Assembly (NCBI GenBank): GCA_017999235.1
Contig: JAGOBN010000255.1
Span: 1 to 6,345 of the forward strand
Direction: 5' to 3'
DNA: 6,345 nt
Source: Anaerolineales bacterium
GTDB lineage: Bacteria > Chloroflexota > Anaerolineae > Anaerolineales > UBA6663
Shown here: piece by piece, positions 1 through 5,980 of the stretch
Numbering within the stretch: position 1 is the stretch's first letter
Layout: every line of letters begins with the position of its first letter
Made by a program: the position numbers and the translations under genes
Notes under the pieces: generated by a model
Database searches by the model: none
What the model was told of the DNA's origin: nothing
The model's input: the letters and a program-made list of their open reading frames with translations, nothing else

Positions 1-308
1 TCCCGCACCACTTTCTTGCGCAGTTCCAGCGTGGCCTGCAGCATGCCGTCCGGCTCGCGCAGGAAGATCACTTCCGGGACGCCCGCGAGCGCGGCCGCCG
101 CGCGCTGTTCGGCTTCGCGGATTTCCTGGGCGCGGGCGCGCGTCATGCCGGGCTGGGCAATCCCCACATCCCCGCTGGTCAGCAGCAGATAGGCGGCGCG
201 GCAGCCGGCGCGCGTCCAGCGGGCGATGGTGCCGGCGCAGCCGAATTCGATATCGTCCGGATGAGCGAAGATCGCCAGACAGGATTCAGGCACATAGGGA
301 AGCGTCAT
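1..308 (-). CDS. PIG-L/LmbE family deacetylase, N-terminal part (gene runs off the window)
   Basis: About 102 N-terminal residues are visible, starting [19 protein letters not shown] at the ATG at 308-306; the 3' part lies beyond base 1. The AHPDD motif (residues 15-19, followed by I20 E21) is the metal-binding signature of the PIG-L/LmbE family, with His16 and Asp19 as expected zinc ligands. A Rossmann-like strand and the TSGD stretch follow at about residues 40-50, as in family members. Known members are zinc-dependent deacetylases acting on N-acetylglucosamine-type substrates, including GlcNAc-PI and the precursors of mycothiol and bacillithiol. The substrate here cannot be told, because the third metal-ligand region is outside the window. 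No signal peptide is visible, so it is probably cytoplasmic. A weak Shine-Dalgarno (GGTGG, 3 nt before ATG) precedes the start. The small ORF ends 45 nt upstream, so the two may be co-transcribed. Confidence 0.9.
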   Translation of the reverse strand, partial: MTLPYVPESCLAIFAHPDDIEFGCAGTIARWTRAGCRAAYLLLTSGDVGIAQPGMTRARAQEIREAEQRAAAALAGVPEVIFLREPDGMLQATLELRKKVVR

Positions 309-353
309 AGTCCACCGGTTTTTATTGGGGGCGGGGAGGCGGGCGGCGCCGGC

Positions 354-620
354 TTAGGCCAGCGCGGTCTCGCCGCTGATCAGGATCAGCACGTCGATAT
401 CGCGTCGGTAGAACAGGCCCTCGCGGGTCTGGTCCTCCGGCGGCGCCTGGATGGTGACAAACCCGACGCCGCGGTGCGCGGCCCGGTTGAGCACCATCGG
501 CTCGTCGGCGCGGCGCAGGGTCAACGTCCAGGTCTTGTCGCTGACCTGCGGCCAGTGTTTGCGCGCGGCCTGGAGCTGCGCGTCGGTGATGAGTTTGTAC
601 TTGCGCGGGGCGTCGGGCAT
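354..620 (-). CDS. Small protein of unknown function (about 88 aa)
   Basis: I do not recognise this protein. With the start at the ATG at 620-618 it has 88 residues, beginning MPDAPRKYKLITDAQLQAAR. It has mixed, protein-like composition: a basic N-terminus, a predicted helix around DAQLQAARKHW, then alternating strand-like segments (TWTLTLRR, GVGFVTIQA, RDIDVLILIS). The overlapping same-strand frame is an Arg/Pro/Ala-rich shadow, which favours this frame. Alternative starts are the ATG at 626 (90 aa) and a TTG at 641 (95 aa). I prefer 620 because a -10-like TATTCT lies exactly 7 nt upstream, as in a leaderless mRNA, and no Shine-Dalgarno precedes any of the starts. There is no signal peptide or membrane segment, so it is probably a small cytoplasmic alpha/beta protein. 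It lies 45 nt upstream of the PIG-L gene, but that gives no firm functional hint. Confidence 0.65.
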   Translation of the reverse strand: MPDAPRKYKLITDAQLQAARKHWPQVSDKTWTLTLRRADEPMVLNRAAHRGVGFVTIQAPPEDQTREGLFYRRDIDVLILISGETALA

Positions 621-627
621 CGGCATA

Positions 628-633
628 AGAATA
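628..633 (-). promoter_or_regulatory. Candidate -10 hexamer (TATTCT) for the small ORF
   Basis: On the minus strand TATTCT stands 7 nt before the ATG at 620. It fits the TANNNT pattern and would put transcription initiation at or next to the start codon. No good -35 box is visible about 17 nt upstream. The match is weak on its own and gains weight only from similar placement before other genes in this window. Confidence 0.35.
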
Positions 634-756
634 TGACCCAAGTGAAGGCATGAATAGCAGATGGCGGATCAGGACCGCCGTTTAGGTAATGACCAAGTCC
701 AAGCGCTATTTTACTGGATACTCACTGGTCATTCGCCGGCGGCCGGCGGCCCAGCC
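634..756. other. Intergenic region with a split 8-bp inverted repeat
   Basis: This is the longest non-coding gap (about 130 bp when bases 621-633 are included) and is visibly less GC-rich than the genes around it. It holds a perfect 8-bp inverted repeat, AATGACCA at 688-695 and TGGTCATT at 726-733, separated by 30 bp. A short GGCGG/CCGCC hairpin (663-667 with 675-679) lies nearer the small ORF. The first is suited to an operator for a dimeric regulator, or to DNA looping, upstream of the small ORF and PIG-L genes. There is no T-tract after a GC-rich stem, so I see no clear intrinsic terminator for the S41 gene, and no tRNA or other RNA gene. Confidence 0.4.
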
Positions 757-2280
757 TCACTTGTTCCCCTGCAGCACGGCCACGGCCGCGGCCAGGGCCG
801 GGTCGTTGGCTTCGGTGAAGAGATCCCAGCGCGTGGGGACGCGCACATCCGGGATGATGCCGGTCTCCTCCCAAACGCCGTTGGTCTCGCCGCGCGGCTG
901 AAAGGTCTCACTGGCGATGTAGGCCAGCGAGCCGTCGTCAAAGTCATAGCCCCACAGGCGCTCGACATTGCCGTAGGTGGTCTGGCCCACAATCGTGGCC
1001 CGGCCGGCCACGCGCAGGACCCCGCTGGAGATCTCGCCGTAGGACGCGGTCCCGATATCCACCAGGATCACCAGCGGCACTGTCTGCGAGCCGCCGATAT
1101 CCTCCGGCTGGATGTCCAGCGTCTCGGACGCCTCGCGGCTGACAAAGTCGCCCTGAACGCCGGCCGCGAAGAAGCCCATGATCGGGTCGGCGACGGTGTC
1201 ATAGCCGCCGCCGTTCAGGCGGTTGTCCAGGATCAGGCCGTCCAGCGGCCCATCGGCGGTCAGCGCTTCCAGCGCCGCCCGCGTCTGGTTGTCGATGGTC
1301 TCATCGTCAAAGGACGGGAAATAGATGTAGCCAATCCGGGTGCCGGGCACCAGGCAGTAGTCAATGGGGATATTGCCGGTGACCTGGCCGCGCGTGATGG
1401 TTATATCCTTGGGCGCCTGGCCCGGCCGCTGGACGGTCACGGTGACGTCCGTGCCGGCCGGCCCCAGGGTGCGGCTGTCGCCGGTGGTCTCGTCGAAAAT
1501 CGGGCCGCCGTCCACTTGCAGGATCAAGTCGTGGGAGCGCAGGCCGGCGTTGTCGGCCGGGCTGTCGGGGAAGACGCTGGTAATGACGGCGGCGCCGCCT
1601 TGCGACCCGACGTCGGGCAAGGCGCTCACCAGCGCGCCAATGCCGACGTAGTCATAGCGCTGGTCGGCCTCGGCCTGGGCGGCGGCGGGATCCAGAAACA
1701 CGGAATGGTCGTCGCCCAGCTCGTTCAGCATGGCCTGCATCGTGGCGTAAAAATCAGCATCGGCCAGGCCGGCGCGCACATACGCTTCGTACTGCTGGCC
1801 AATGGCGTCCCAGTCCCGGCCGCGAAAATCCGGGTAGACGTAGACGTCTTTGACGGTCTGCCAGAGCTGGCGGAAGACGCGCAGCTGCAGCTGGGTGGTG
1901 GCGGCGTCCACCTGGCTGGGCGCGGGCGGCGCCTGGGTGGGATGCGGCTCGGGCGTCGGGGCGGTGACCACCTCGGCCGGCATCTCGGCCACCGGGTTGC
2001 CGGGCACATACGCGCAGGCGCGCACGCCGGCCGCGTTGACGCTGGGGGTGTCAAAGGCCGGCGCCTGAACGGTGACGCCCAGGGCCGGGGTGGGATCGGG
2101 CGTTTCGGTCGCGTTCGGGTCGAGCTGATCTGAAGCCGCCGGCGTGACGCTGGGCCGGGCCGCGAAGGTCGCGGGCGGCGGCGGGGCGGTGGGTGCGCCG
2201 GCCAGCGGGCCGAGGACGGTCTGACACGCCAGCGAGGCGCCGGCTAAGACGATGAGCAACGCGCTGATTCGATGACGCAT
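757..2280 (-). CDS. S41-family (C-terminal-processing-type) peptidase, secreted or lipoprotein, with PDZ domain
   Basis: The product is 507 aa from the ATG at 2280 (another ATG at 2292 would add four residues). Residues 1-19 form a signal peptide, MRHRIS plus a hydrophobic stretch ending SLAC; Cys19 may be lipidated, although the lipobox is not canonical. A Pro/Thr/Ala-rich linker runs to about residue 125. An N-terminal helical domain follows with the LGDDHS motif at 188-193, then a PDZ domain (about 212-300, with VFPDSPADNAGL) and the S41 catalytic domain (about 315-480). GTASYGE at 410-416 matches the S41 nucleophile region, making Ser413 the nucleophile and Glu416 the conserved Glu. The general-base Lys expected 25 residues later is Asn438 (TTYGNVE). 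Such enzymes cleave envelope or misfolded proteins; this one may use another general base or be inactive. The reading frame stays open far upstream inside the methyltransferase gene, but that part is a shadow. Confidence 0.9.
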   Translation of the reverse strand: MRHRISALLIVLAGASLACQTVLGPLAGAPTAPPPPATFAARPSVTPAASDQLDPNATETPDPTPALGVTVQAPAFDTPSVNAAGVRACAYVPGNPVAEMPAEVVTAPTPEPHPTQAPPAPSQVDAATTQLQLRVFRQLWQTVKDVYVYPDFRGRDWDAIGQQYEAYVRAGLADADFYATMQAMLNELGDDHSVFLDPAAAQAEADQRYDYVGIGALVSALPDVGSQGGAAVITSVFPDSPADNAGLRSHDLILQVDGGPIFDETTGDSRTLGPAGTDVTVTVQRPGQAPKDITITRGQVTGNIPIDYCLVPGTRIGYIYFPSFDDETIDNQTRAALEALTADGPLDGLILDNRLNGGGYDTVADPIMGFFAAGVQGDFVSREASETLDIQPEDIGGSQTVPLVILVDIGTASYGEISSGVLRVAGRATIVGQTTYGNVERLWGYDFDDGSLAYIASETFQPRGETNGVWEETGIIPDVRVPTRWDLFTEANDPALAAAVAVLQGNK

Positions 2281-2290
2281 AGGGGCTCGC

Positions 2291-2296
2291 ATTCTA
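2291..2296 (-). promoter_or_regulatory. Candidate -10 hexamer (TAGAAT) for the S41 peptidase
   Basis: TAGAAT on the minus strand lies 10 nt before the ATG at 2280 and overlaps the alternative ATG at 2292. If it is a real -10 box the transcript would begin only a few bases before 2280, which favours the 2280 start. The same hexamer, also preceded by G, stands upstream of the methyltransferase gene. No convincing -35 or Shine-Dalgarno is seen. Confidence 0.35.
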
Positions 2297-2324
2297 CTGA
2301 AATTGATAAGCGGCCGGGCGCGGG

Positions 2325-3227
2325 CTAGGGCATCACCAGGCGCACGGCCGCGATATGGCCGGGCGTGGTGCCGCAGCACCCGCCGATCAGATTGGCGCCC
2401 AGCTTGAGCCAGTTGGCGGCCAGCCGCGCGTATTCCAGCGGTGTCACCTCGGCCGTGGTTTCCCAGCCCTTGACCGTGTCGGTGTGGCCGATGTTGGCGT
2501 AGAGGCCCAGGATCGGCGGGTGATGGGAGGTCTGCTTGGCCAGCGCGGCGCGCAGCTCGCGGAACGGCTCGAGGATGGTGGGGGTGGGCGTGCAGTTGAT
2601 CAGCAGGCCGATACCGCCGAGCGGGGCGATGGCGCGCACGGCTTCGGTGACGGTCTCGCCCGAGAACAGCCGGCCGTCGGACGTGCACACAAAACTGGTG
2701 AGCACGGGCAGGCCGGTGGCGCGCGCCGCCCGCGTGGCGGCGGCGGCCTCGCGGATGGTGTTCATGGTCTCCACCAGGATCAGATCGGCGCCGGCCGCCG
2801 CGAGCCAGCCCGCCATCTCGGTGTGTTCGCGGTCGCACTCGGCCGGCGGCGGCACCAGGTGGGGCGAATAGCAGTCCTCCAGCGGGGACAGCGAGCCGGC
2901 CACAAAGCGCGGCCCGCCGGCCGTGAAGTTGGCCGCCGCCTGGCGCGCCAGCGCCACCGCCTGGTGGGTCAACGCCTCCGCGCGCTTGCCCAGGCCGGCG
3001 CGGGCCAGCGTGCGGCGGTGGGTGCGAAAGGTGTTGCTGGTGATGATCTCGGCGCCGGCGCGCAGATAGTCGGTGTGGATTTGGTAGAGCACCTCCGGCG
3101 CGGTCAGCAGGGCGCGGGCGCTCCACAGCGGCAGGGAGGTGTCCACGGCGCGCCGGTCCAGCTCGGAGCCGGTGGCGCCGTCCAGCAGCAGCGGCCGGGG
3201 CCGGGTCAGGCGTTCTAAAAATTGCAT
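2325..3227 (-). CDS. Homocysteine S-methyltransferase family protein
   Basis: This 300-aa protein has the full layout of the zinc-dependent homocysteine S-methyltransferase domain shared by MmuM, BHMT and the N-terminal module of MetH. The N-terminal DGATGSEL (16-23), the SNTFRTH segment (64-70), LVETMNT (151-157) and the zinc ligands are all present: Cys212 in the INCTP motif and Cys284-Cys285 in GGCCGTTPGHI (282-291). The expected reaction is methyl transfer to the thiol of homocysteine to give methionine; the donor (S-methylmethionine, betaine or other) cannot be read from the sequence. The length is close to that of MmuM-type stand-alone enzymes, and no cobalamin or folate domain follows. 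It starts at the ATG at 3227, 30 nt after the stop of the upstream transpeptidase, and has no Shine-Dalgarno. A -10-like TAGAAT lies 6 nt before the ATG. Cytoplasmic. The neighbours give no hint of a dedicated methionine operon. Confidence 0.93.
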   Translation of the reverse strand: MQFLERLTRPRPLLLDGATGSELDRRAVDTSLPLWSARALLTAPEVLYQIHTDYLRAGAEIITSNTFRTHRRTLARAGLGKRAEALTHQAVALARQAAANFTAGGPRFVAGSLSPLEDCYSPHLVPPPAECDREHTEMAGWLAAAGADLILVETMNTIREAAAATRAARATGLPVLTSFVCTSDGRLFSGETVTEAVRAIAPLGGIGLLINCTPTPTILEPFRELRAALAKQTSHHPPILGLYANIGHTDTVKGWETTAEVTPLEYARLAANWLKLGANLIGGCCGTTPGHIAAVRLVMP

Positions 3228-3233
3228 CCGGAA

Positions 3234-3239
3234 ATTCTA
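3234..3239 (-). promoter_or_regulatory. Candidate -10 hexamer (TAGAAT) for the homocysteine methyltransferase gene
   Basis: TAGAAT on the minus strand, then exactly 6 nt (TTCCGG), then ATG. This spacing would start transcription at the A of the start codon, giving a leaderless mRNA. It lies in the 30-nt gap after the transpeptidase stop codon. The -35 region, inside the transpeptidase 3' end, shows no clear consensus. Confidence 0.45.
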
Positions 3240-3257
3240 CCGCAAAGCGCCGGCGTT

Positions 3258-4361
3258 TCAGGGCCGGGAGCGGAAGATGACCACCGTGTCTCCGCCGCGC
3301 GCAAACTCAAACAGCCAGCGCGCGTCGCGCGGGCTCAGGTTGACGCAGCCGTGCGAGGACTGGGTGCCGAATCGGTCATGCCAGTAGGCGCCGTGCAAGG
3401 CCCGGTCGCCGTCGTAATACAAGATCCAGGGCACGTCCTCTAGAAAATAATAATCGCGCCGGTCGTCGAAGTACGCGCCCGTCATGCGGCCGGTGGTGAA
3501 GCGCGCCCAGATCTGAAACGTGCCGGGCCGGGTGGGAAAGGCGCGCGAGCCGCTGGAGATCAGCGTGGCGAACACCAATTGGCCGCCCCGGTAAACGCCC
3601 AGCGTCTGCTCGTACGTGTCTACGGCGATGACGTCGGGCGGGGCGCCGGCCGGCGGCGCGGGTTGGACGAGGGCCACGTTGCGCTGTTCCAGCCACTGGC
3701 CGGGCGCGATCTCGTACCAGTCCCACTCGCCCACGCGTTCCACGCCCAGCCGCTGGAAGGTCTGATAGCGCCCGGCATAGGGCGCGTCACCGGCTGGCGG
3801 GGCGCCGGGGCCGGCGCTGACCGGGACGGTGTTGATGACCCAGCCGAAGGGGCCGGGCGGGGATCCCGCGAAGAACAAGCCGCTAAAGCCGGAGGGCTGC
3901 GCGGCCTGCACGTCCTCGGCGCGCATGTACTCGCCGGGGTTCACCTGGTAGAAGTCGGCGCCGGCCGCGCGCACCTGGCCGAGCACGCTGACGAAGACGA
4001 AGCCCTTCTCAAACCGGCGCAGCGGCGGCAGGCCGGCCAGGGCCTCCAGCGGGTGCCGGTAGACCGGGGCGGTGTCCGTCAGGACGCGCCCGTAGGCGTG
4101 CGGCGTCAGGCCGCGGTATGGCAAAGTGGGGGTGATGACCAGCGCTGGCAGCGGGTACGGCAGGCCGGCGGCCACAGCGCGCTGCACATAGGCGCCCGGC
4201 CCGAGGTCGGGGCAGACGGCGCGGTAACTCAGCTGCGCGGCCGGCGCGCAGGGTGCGGGTGGTTCGGCGGACCACGGCGCGCCGGCTGCGGGCTGGGCGT
4301 GTGCGGGCGCGGCGGCCGCCAGCGCCGCCAACCACCCCAGGAGCAGCCACCACCCGCGCAT
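3258..4361 (-). CDS. L,D-transpeptidase (YkuD family), second paralogue
   Basis: The 367-aa protein has a Sec-type signal peptide (MRGWW, a hydrophobic core, likely cut after AHA at residue 22), so it acts outside the membrane. The C-terminal YkuD domain (about 244-365) carries the catalytic signature: His323 in RALHG, His328, and SHGCVN at 336-341 with nucleophile Cys339. Such enzymes make 3-3 cross-links in peptidoglycan or attach molecules to it, and confer the beta-lactam-tolerant mode of cross-linking. The N-terminal part holds a paired-Cys signature (Cys38 and Cys50, with CPDLGPGAY at 50-58). Two SH3-like modules follow, at about 88-152 and 198-232, each ending in a Y-x-x-x-P-G-[EQ]-[YW] pattern; they may bind the cell wall. 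The gene starts 6 nt after the NUDIX stop with no Shine-Dalgarno, which suggests translational coupling. It is homologous over its full length to the transpeptidase encoded two genes upstream. Confidence 0.94.
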   Translation of the reverse strand: MRGWWLLLGWLAALAAAAPAHAQPAAGAPWSAEPPAPCAPAAQLSYRAVCPDLGPGAYVQRAVAAGLPYPLPALVITPTLPYRGLTPHAYGRVLTDTAPVYRHPLEALAGLPPLRRFEKGFVFVSVLGQVRAAGADFYQVNPGEYMRAEDVQAAQPSGFSGLFFAGSPPGPFGWVINTVPVSAGPGAPPAGDAPYAGRYQTFQRLGVERVGEWDWYEIAPGQWLEQRNVALVQPAPPAGAPPDVIAVDTYEQTLGVYRGGQLVFATLISSGSRAFPTRPGTFQIWARFTTGRMTGAYFDDRRDYYFLEDVPWILYYDGDRALHGAYWHDRFGTQSSHGCVNLSPRDARWLFEFARGGDTVVIFRSRP

Positions 4362-4367
4362 CGGCGT

Positions 4368-4868
4368 TTAGGGCCGGCCCAGGTAATCCGCTAACACGCG
4401 GGTGTGCAGCGGAAACGCCAGGGTGCGCGGGGTGTTCAGCACAGCCAGTTCGCTGACCTCCGCGTTGGCCGTGAACACCGCGAGCGCGGCGGCGGCGCGC
4501 GGCTGGGCCAGGGCGAAGATCAAAATGTTGTTGGCGGGCGCGGGCGTACTGTGCACCGCGAAGAGCCGCAGTTCCTCCGGGTCCAGGCGGAGCCCGGTTT
4601 CCTCGGCGACCTCGCGGGCGCCGGCCGCCTGCCAGCTCTCGCCGGCGTTGACAAAGCCGCCGGGCAGGGCCAGCTTCCCCAGGCCCGGTTCAATGGCGCG
4701 GCGCACCGCCAGCAGGCCGGCATCAACCGGCACCAGCACCACCGTCACGGGGATAGGGTTGCGGTAGCTGATCTGCCCGCACTGCGCGCACTGGCGCGGC
4801 CAACCCGTGTTTTCGGGAAAGCGCGCGCCGCAGTAGGAGCAGTGGGCGGGCAGCTGCGCCGGCCTCAC
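4368..4868 (-). CDS. NUDIX hydrolase with N-terminal zinc ribbon
   Basis: The 166-aa protein begins with a zinc ribbon: Cys10 and Cys13 (HCSYCG), Cys27 and Cys30 (CAQCG). A NUDIX fold follows with a perfect box, G71-x5-E77-x7-R85-E86-V-A-E89-E90-T-G92-L, so the metal-binding glutamates are intact. NUDIX enzymes hydrolyse a nucleoside diphosphate linked to another group. The ribbon recalls NudC, but the SQPWPFPxS motif of NADH pyrophosphatases is absent, so the substrate is open; ADP-ribose, NAD-like compounds or damaged nucleotides are possible. The start is a GTG at 4868 that overlaps the TGA of the upstream transpeptidase by 4 nt (GTGA), with GGAGG 4 nt before it. Cytoplasmic. It sits between two exported transpeptidases, in the same probable operon, with no known biochemical link to them. 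Confidence 0.93.
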   Translation of the reverse strand: MRPAQLPAHCSYCGARFPENTGWPRQCAQCGQISYRNPIPVTVVLVPVDAGLLAVRRAIEPGLGKLALPGGFVNAGESWQAAGAREVAEETGLRLDPEELRLFAVHSTPAPANNILIFALAQPRAAAALAVFTANAEVSELAVLNTPRTLAFPLHTRVLADYLGRP

Positions 4869-5968
4869 GGCCCCTCCGGCGCGCCCTCGGCGCTGGCGGC
4901 GGCGGGCCGGGACGGGTCATAGACCCACACATACGTGCCCAGGGCCGTCCACGCGTACAGCCAGCGCGCGTCCAGCGGCGCCAGGTTGACGCAGCCGTGC
5001 GAGCGCTTGAAGCCCAGCCGGTCGTGCCAGTACTCGCCGTGCAGGGCGCGGTCGCCGTCAAAGTACATCACGAACGGCACGGCTTCCAGGGCGTAGTAAT
5101 CGGATCGGTCCGGCTCATACGCGCCGCGCATCCGGTCGTCTTTCAGACGCGCATACACCTGAAACAGCCCCGGCTCGGTGGCCCACTTGTCCAGGCCGGA
5201 GGAGACCAGCGTGGCATAAACGGGCTGAGCGCCTTCGTACGCCACCAAGTTTTGTTCGTACAAGTCCACCTGCACCCAGTTGCCGGTGACGCCGGCGGGC
5301 GGCGCGTGCAGATTGACCACGGAGAGCGCGCGCTGTTCCACCCACTGCTCCGGGCCGATGAGATACCAGTTCCAGGCGCCGACGCGCACCGTGCCCAGGA
5401 TCTGGACCACCCGATAGCGCGCCAGCCGTTTGACCTGCGGGGAGGCCGGTACGCCGGGCGCGGGGCTGGGACGCGTGTTGGCCACCAGCCAGCCGAAGGG
5501 ATAGGCCGGCCGGGCGGTGAGCCGCACGCCCTGGAAGCCGGTGGGTTCAACCGGCTCGACGTCGGCGGCGCGCACGTACTCGCCGCTGCGGATGCGGTAG
5601 AGCGCCAGATCGCCGGCGGCCACGGCCTCCACGAGCTGCACAAAGATAAAGCCCTGGCCCAGTGAGCGGCTGGCGGCGCCGGCCGCGGCGTCTTCAGGGG
5701 TGGCGAAGACCGGCGCTTCCGGGGTGATGACGCGCGCGTACGCGGCCTCCAGAATCTTGGCCGGCCGGGGGAGCTTCTCCAGCGGCAATTCAGGCGGCGC
5801 GGCCGGCGGGGCCGCGGCCGCGTACTGCGCGCGATAGGCGCCGGGGCCGAGATCCGGGCAGCCGGCCAGTTCCGCCGCCTGCGCGGCTGGCGCGCACAGC
5901 GGCGGCGTCAGATCGCCGGCCGGCGGCTGGGCCAGCATGAGCGCGAGGGCGGCGGTGAGCCAGACCAT
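4865..5968 (-). CDS. L,D-transpeptidase (YkuD family), first paralogue
   Basis: This 367-aa protein is a full-length homologue of the transpeptidase two genes downstream. Its YkuD domain (about 232-351) holds the catalytic residues His310, His315 and SHGCVN at 323-328, with nucleophile Cys326; the flanking DGDRALHG and DARWL segments are shared with the paralogue. The N-terminal half repeats the same plan: Cys25 and Cys37 (CAPAAQ, CPDLGPGAY at 37-45), then SH3-like modules at about 76-140 and 185-219. The likely role is peptidoglycan 3-3 cross-linking or envelope modification outside the membrane. The signal peptide is short and lacks Lys or Arg before the hydrophobic core (MVWLTAALALMLAQ). 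An upstream in-frame TAA with no other usable start codon supports the ATG at 5968. A Pro/Ala/Glu-rich tail follows the catalytic domain. The ATPase stop is 7 nt upstream; TATAAT ends 6 nt before the ATG. Confidence 0.94.
   Translation of the reverse strand: MVWLTAALALMLAQPPAGDLTPPLCAPAAQAAELAGCPDLGPGAYRAQYAAAAPPAAPPELPLEKLPRPAKILEAAYARVITPEAPVFATPEDAAAGAASRSLGQGFIFVQLVEAVAAGDLALYRIRSGEYVRAADVEPVEPTGFQGVRLTARPAYPFGWLVANTRPSPAPGVPASPQVKRLARYRVVQILGTVRVGAWNWYLIGPEQWVEQRALSVVNLHAPPAGVTGNWVQVDLYEQNLVAYEGAQPVYATLVSSGLDKWATEPGLFQVYARLKDDRMRGAYEPDRSDYYALEAVPFVMYFDGDRALHGEYWHDRLGFKRSHGCVNLAPLDARWLYAWTALGTYVWVYDPSRPAAASAEGAPEGP
4873..4877 (-). promoter_or_regulatory. Shine-Dalgarno (GGAGG) deciding the GTG start of the NUDIX gene
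   Basis: GGAGG on the minus strand ends 4 nt before the GTG at 4868 and lies inside the last codons of the upstream transpeptidase. It supports the GTG start and the 4-nt stop/start overlap. It is the clearest ribosome binding site in the window; the other genes have weak ones or none. Confidence 0.6.
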
Positions 5969-5974
5969 GGCGCG

Positions 5975-5980
5975 ATTATA
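5975..5980 (-). promoter_or_regulatory. Candidate -10 box (perfect TATAAT) for the first transpeptidase
   Basis: A consensus TATAAT on the minus strand is followed by 6 nt and then the ATG at 5968, as expected for a leaderless transcript. It overlaps the TAA stop of the upstream ATPase gene, so part of the match is fixed by that codon. No good -35 lies 16-18 nt upstream. It could be an internal promoter that lets the transpeptidase-NUDIX-transpeptidase genes be expressed apart from the ATPase. Confidence 0.5.

Noticed and set aside
322..651. A 109-codon minus-strand frame overlapping the small ORF
   Set aside because: It has an Arg/Pro/Ala-rich composition typical of a shifted frame, while the overlapping frame gives a balanced protein sequence.
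735..750. GCCGGCGGCCGGCGGC as a transcription terminator after the S41 gene
   Set aside because: The GC-rich repeat can fold, but there is no following run of U on the minus-strand transcript and the stem is not a clean inverted repeat.
661..2133. Long plus-strand open frame (490 codons) opposite the S41 peptidase
   Set aside because: Its translation is Gly/Ala/Val/Arg/His-rich low complexity with no motif, and it is the antisense shadow of a clearly recognisable peptidase in high-GC DNA. The same applies to the plus-strand frames at 2355-3218, 3579-4394, 4404-4922 and 4997-5665.
2281..3126. Possible fusion: the S41 frame stays open 282 codons upstream, which would make a 789-aa protein
   Set aside because: The upstream part is an Arg/Pro/Ala-rich out-of-frame reading of the methyltransferase gene. 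The signal peptide directly after the ATG at 2280 marks the true N-terminus.
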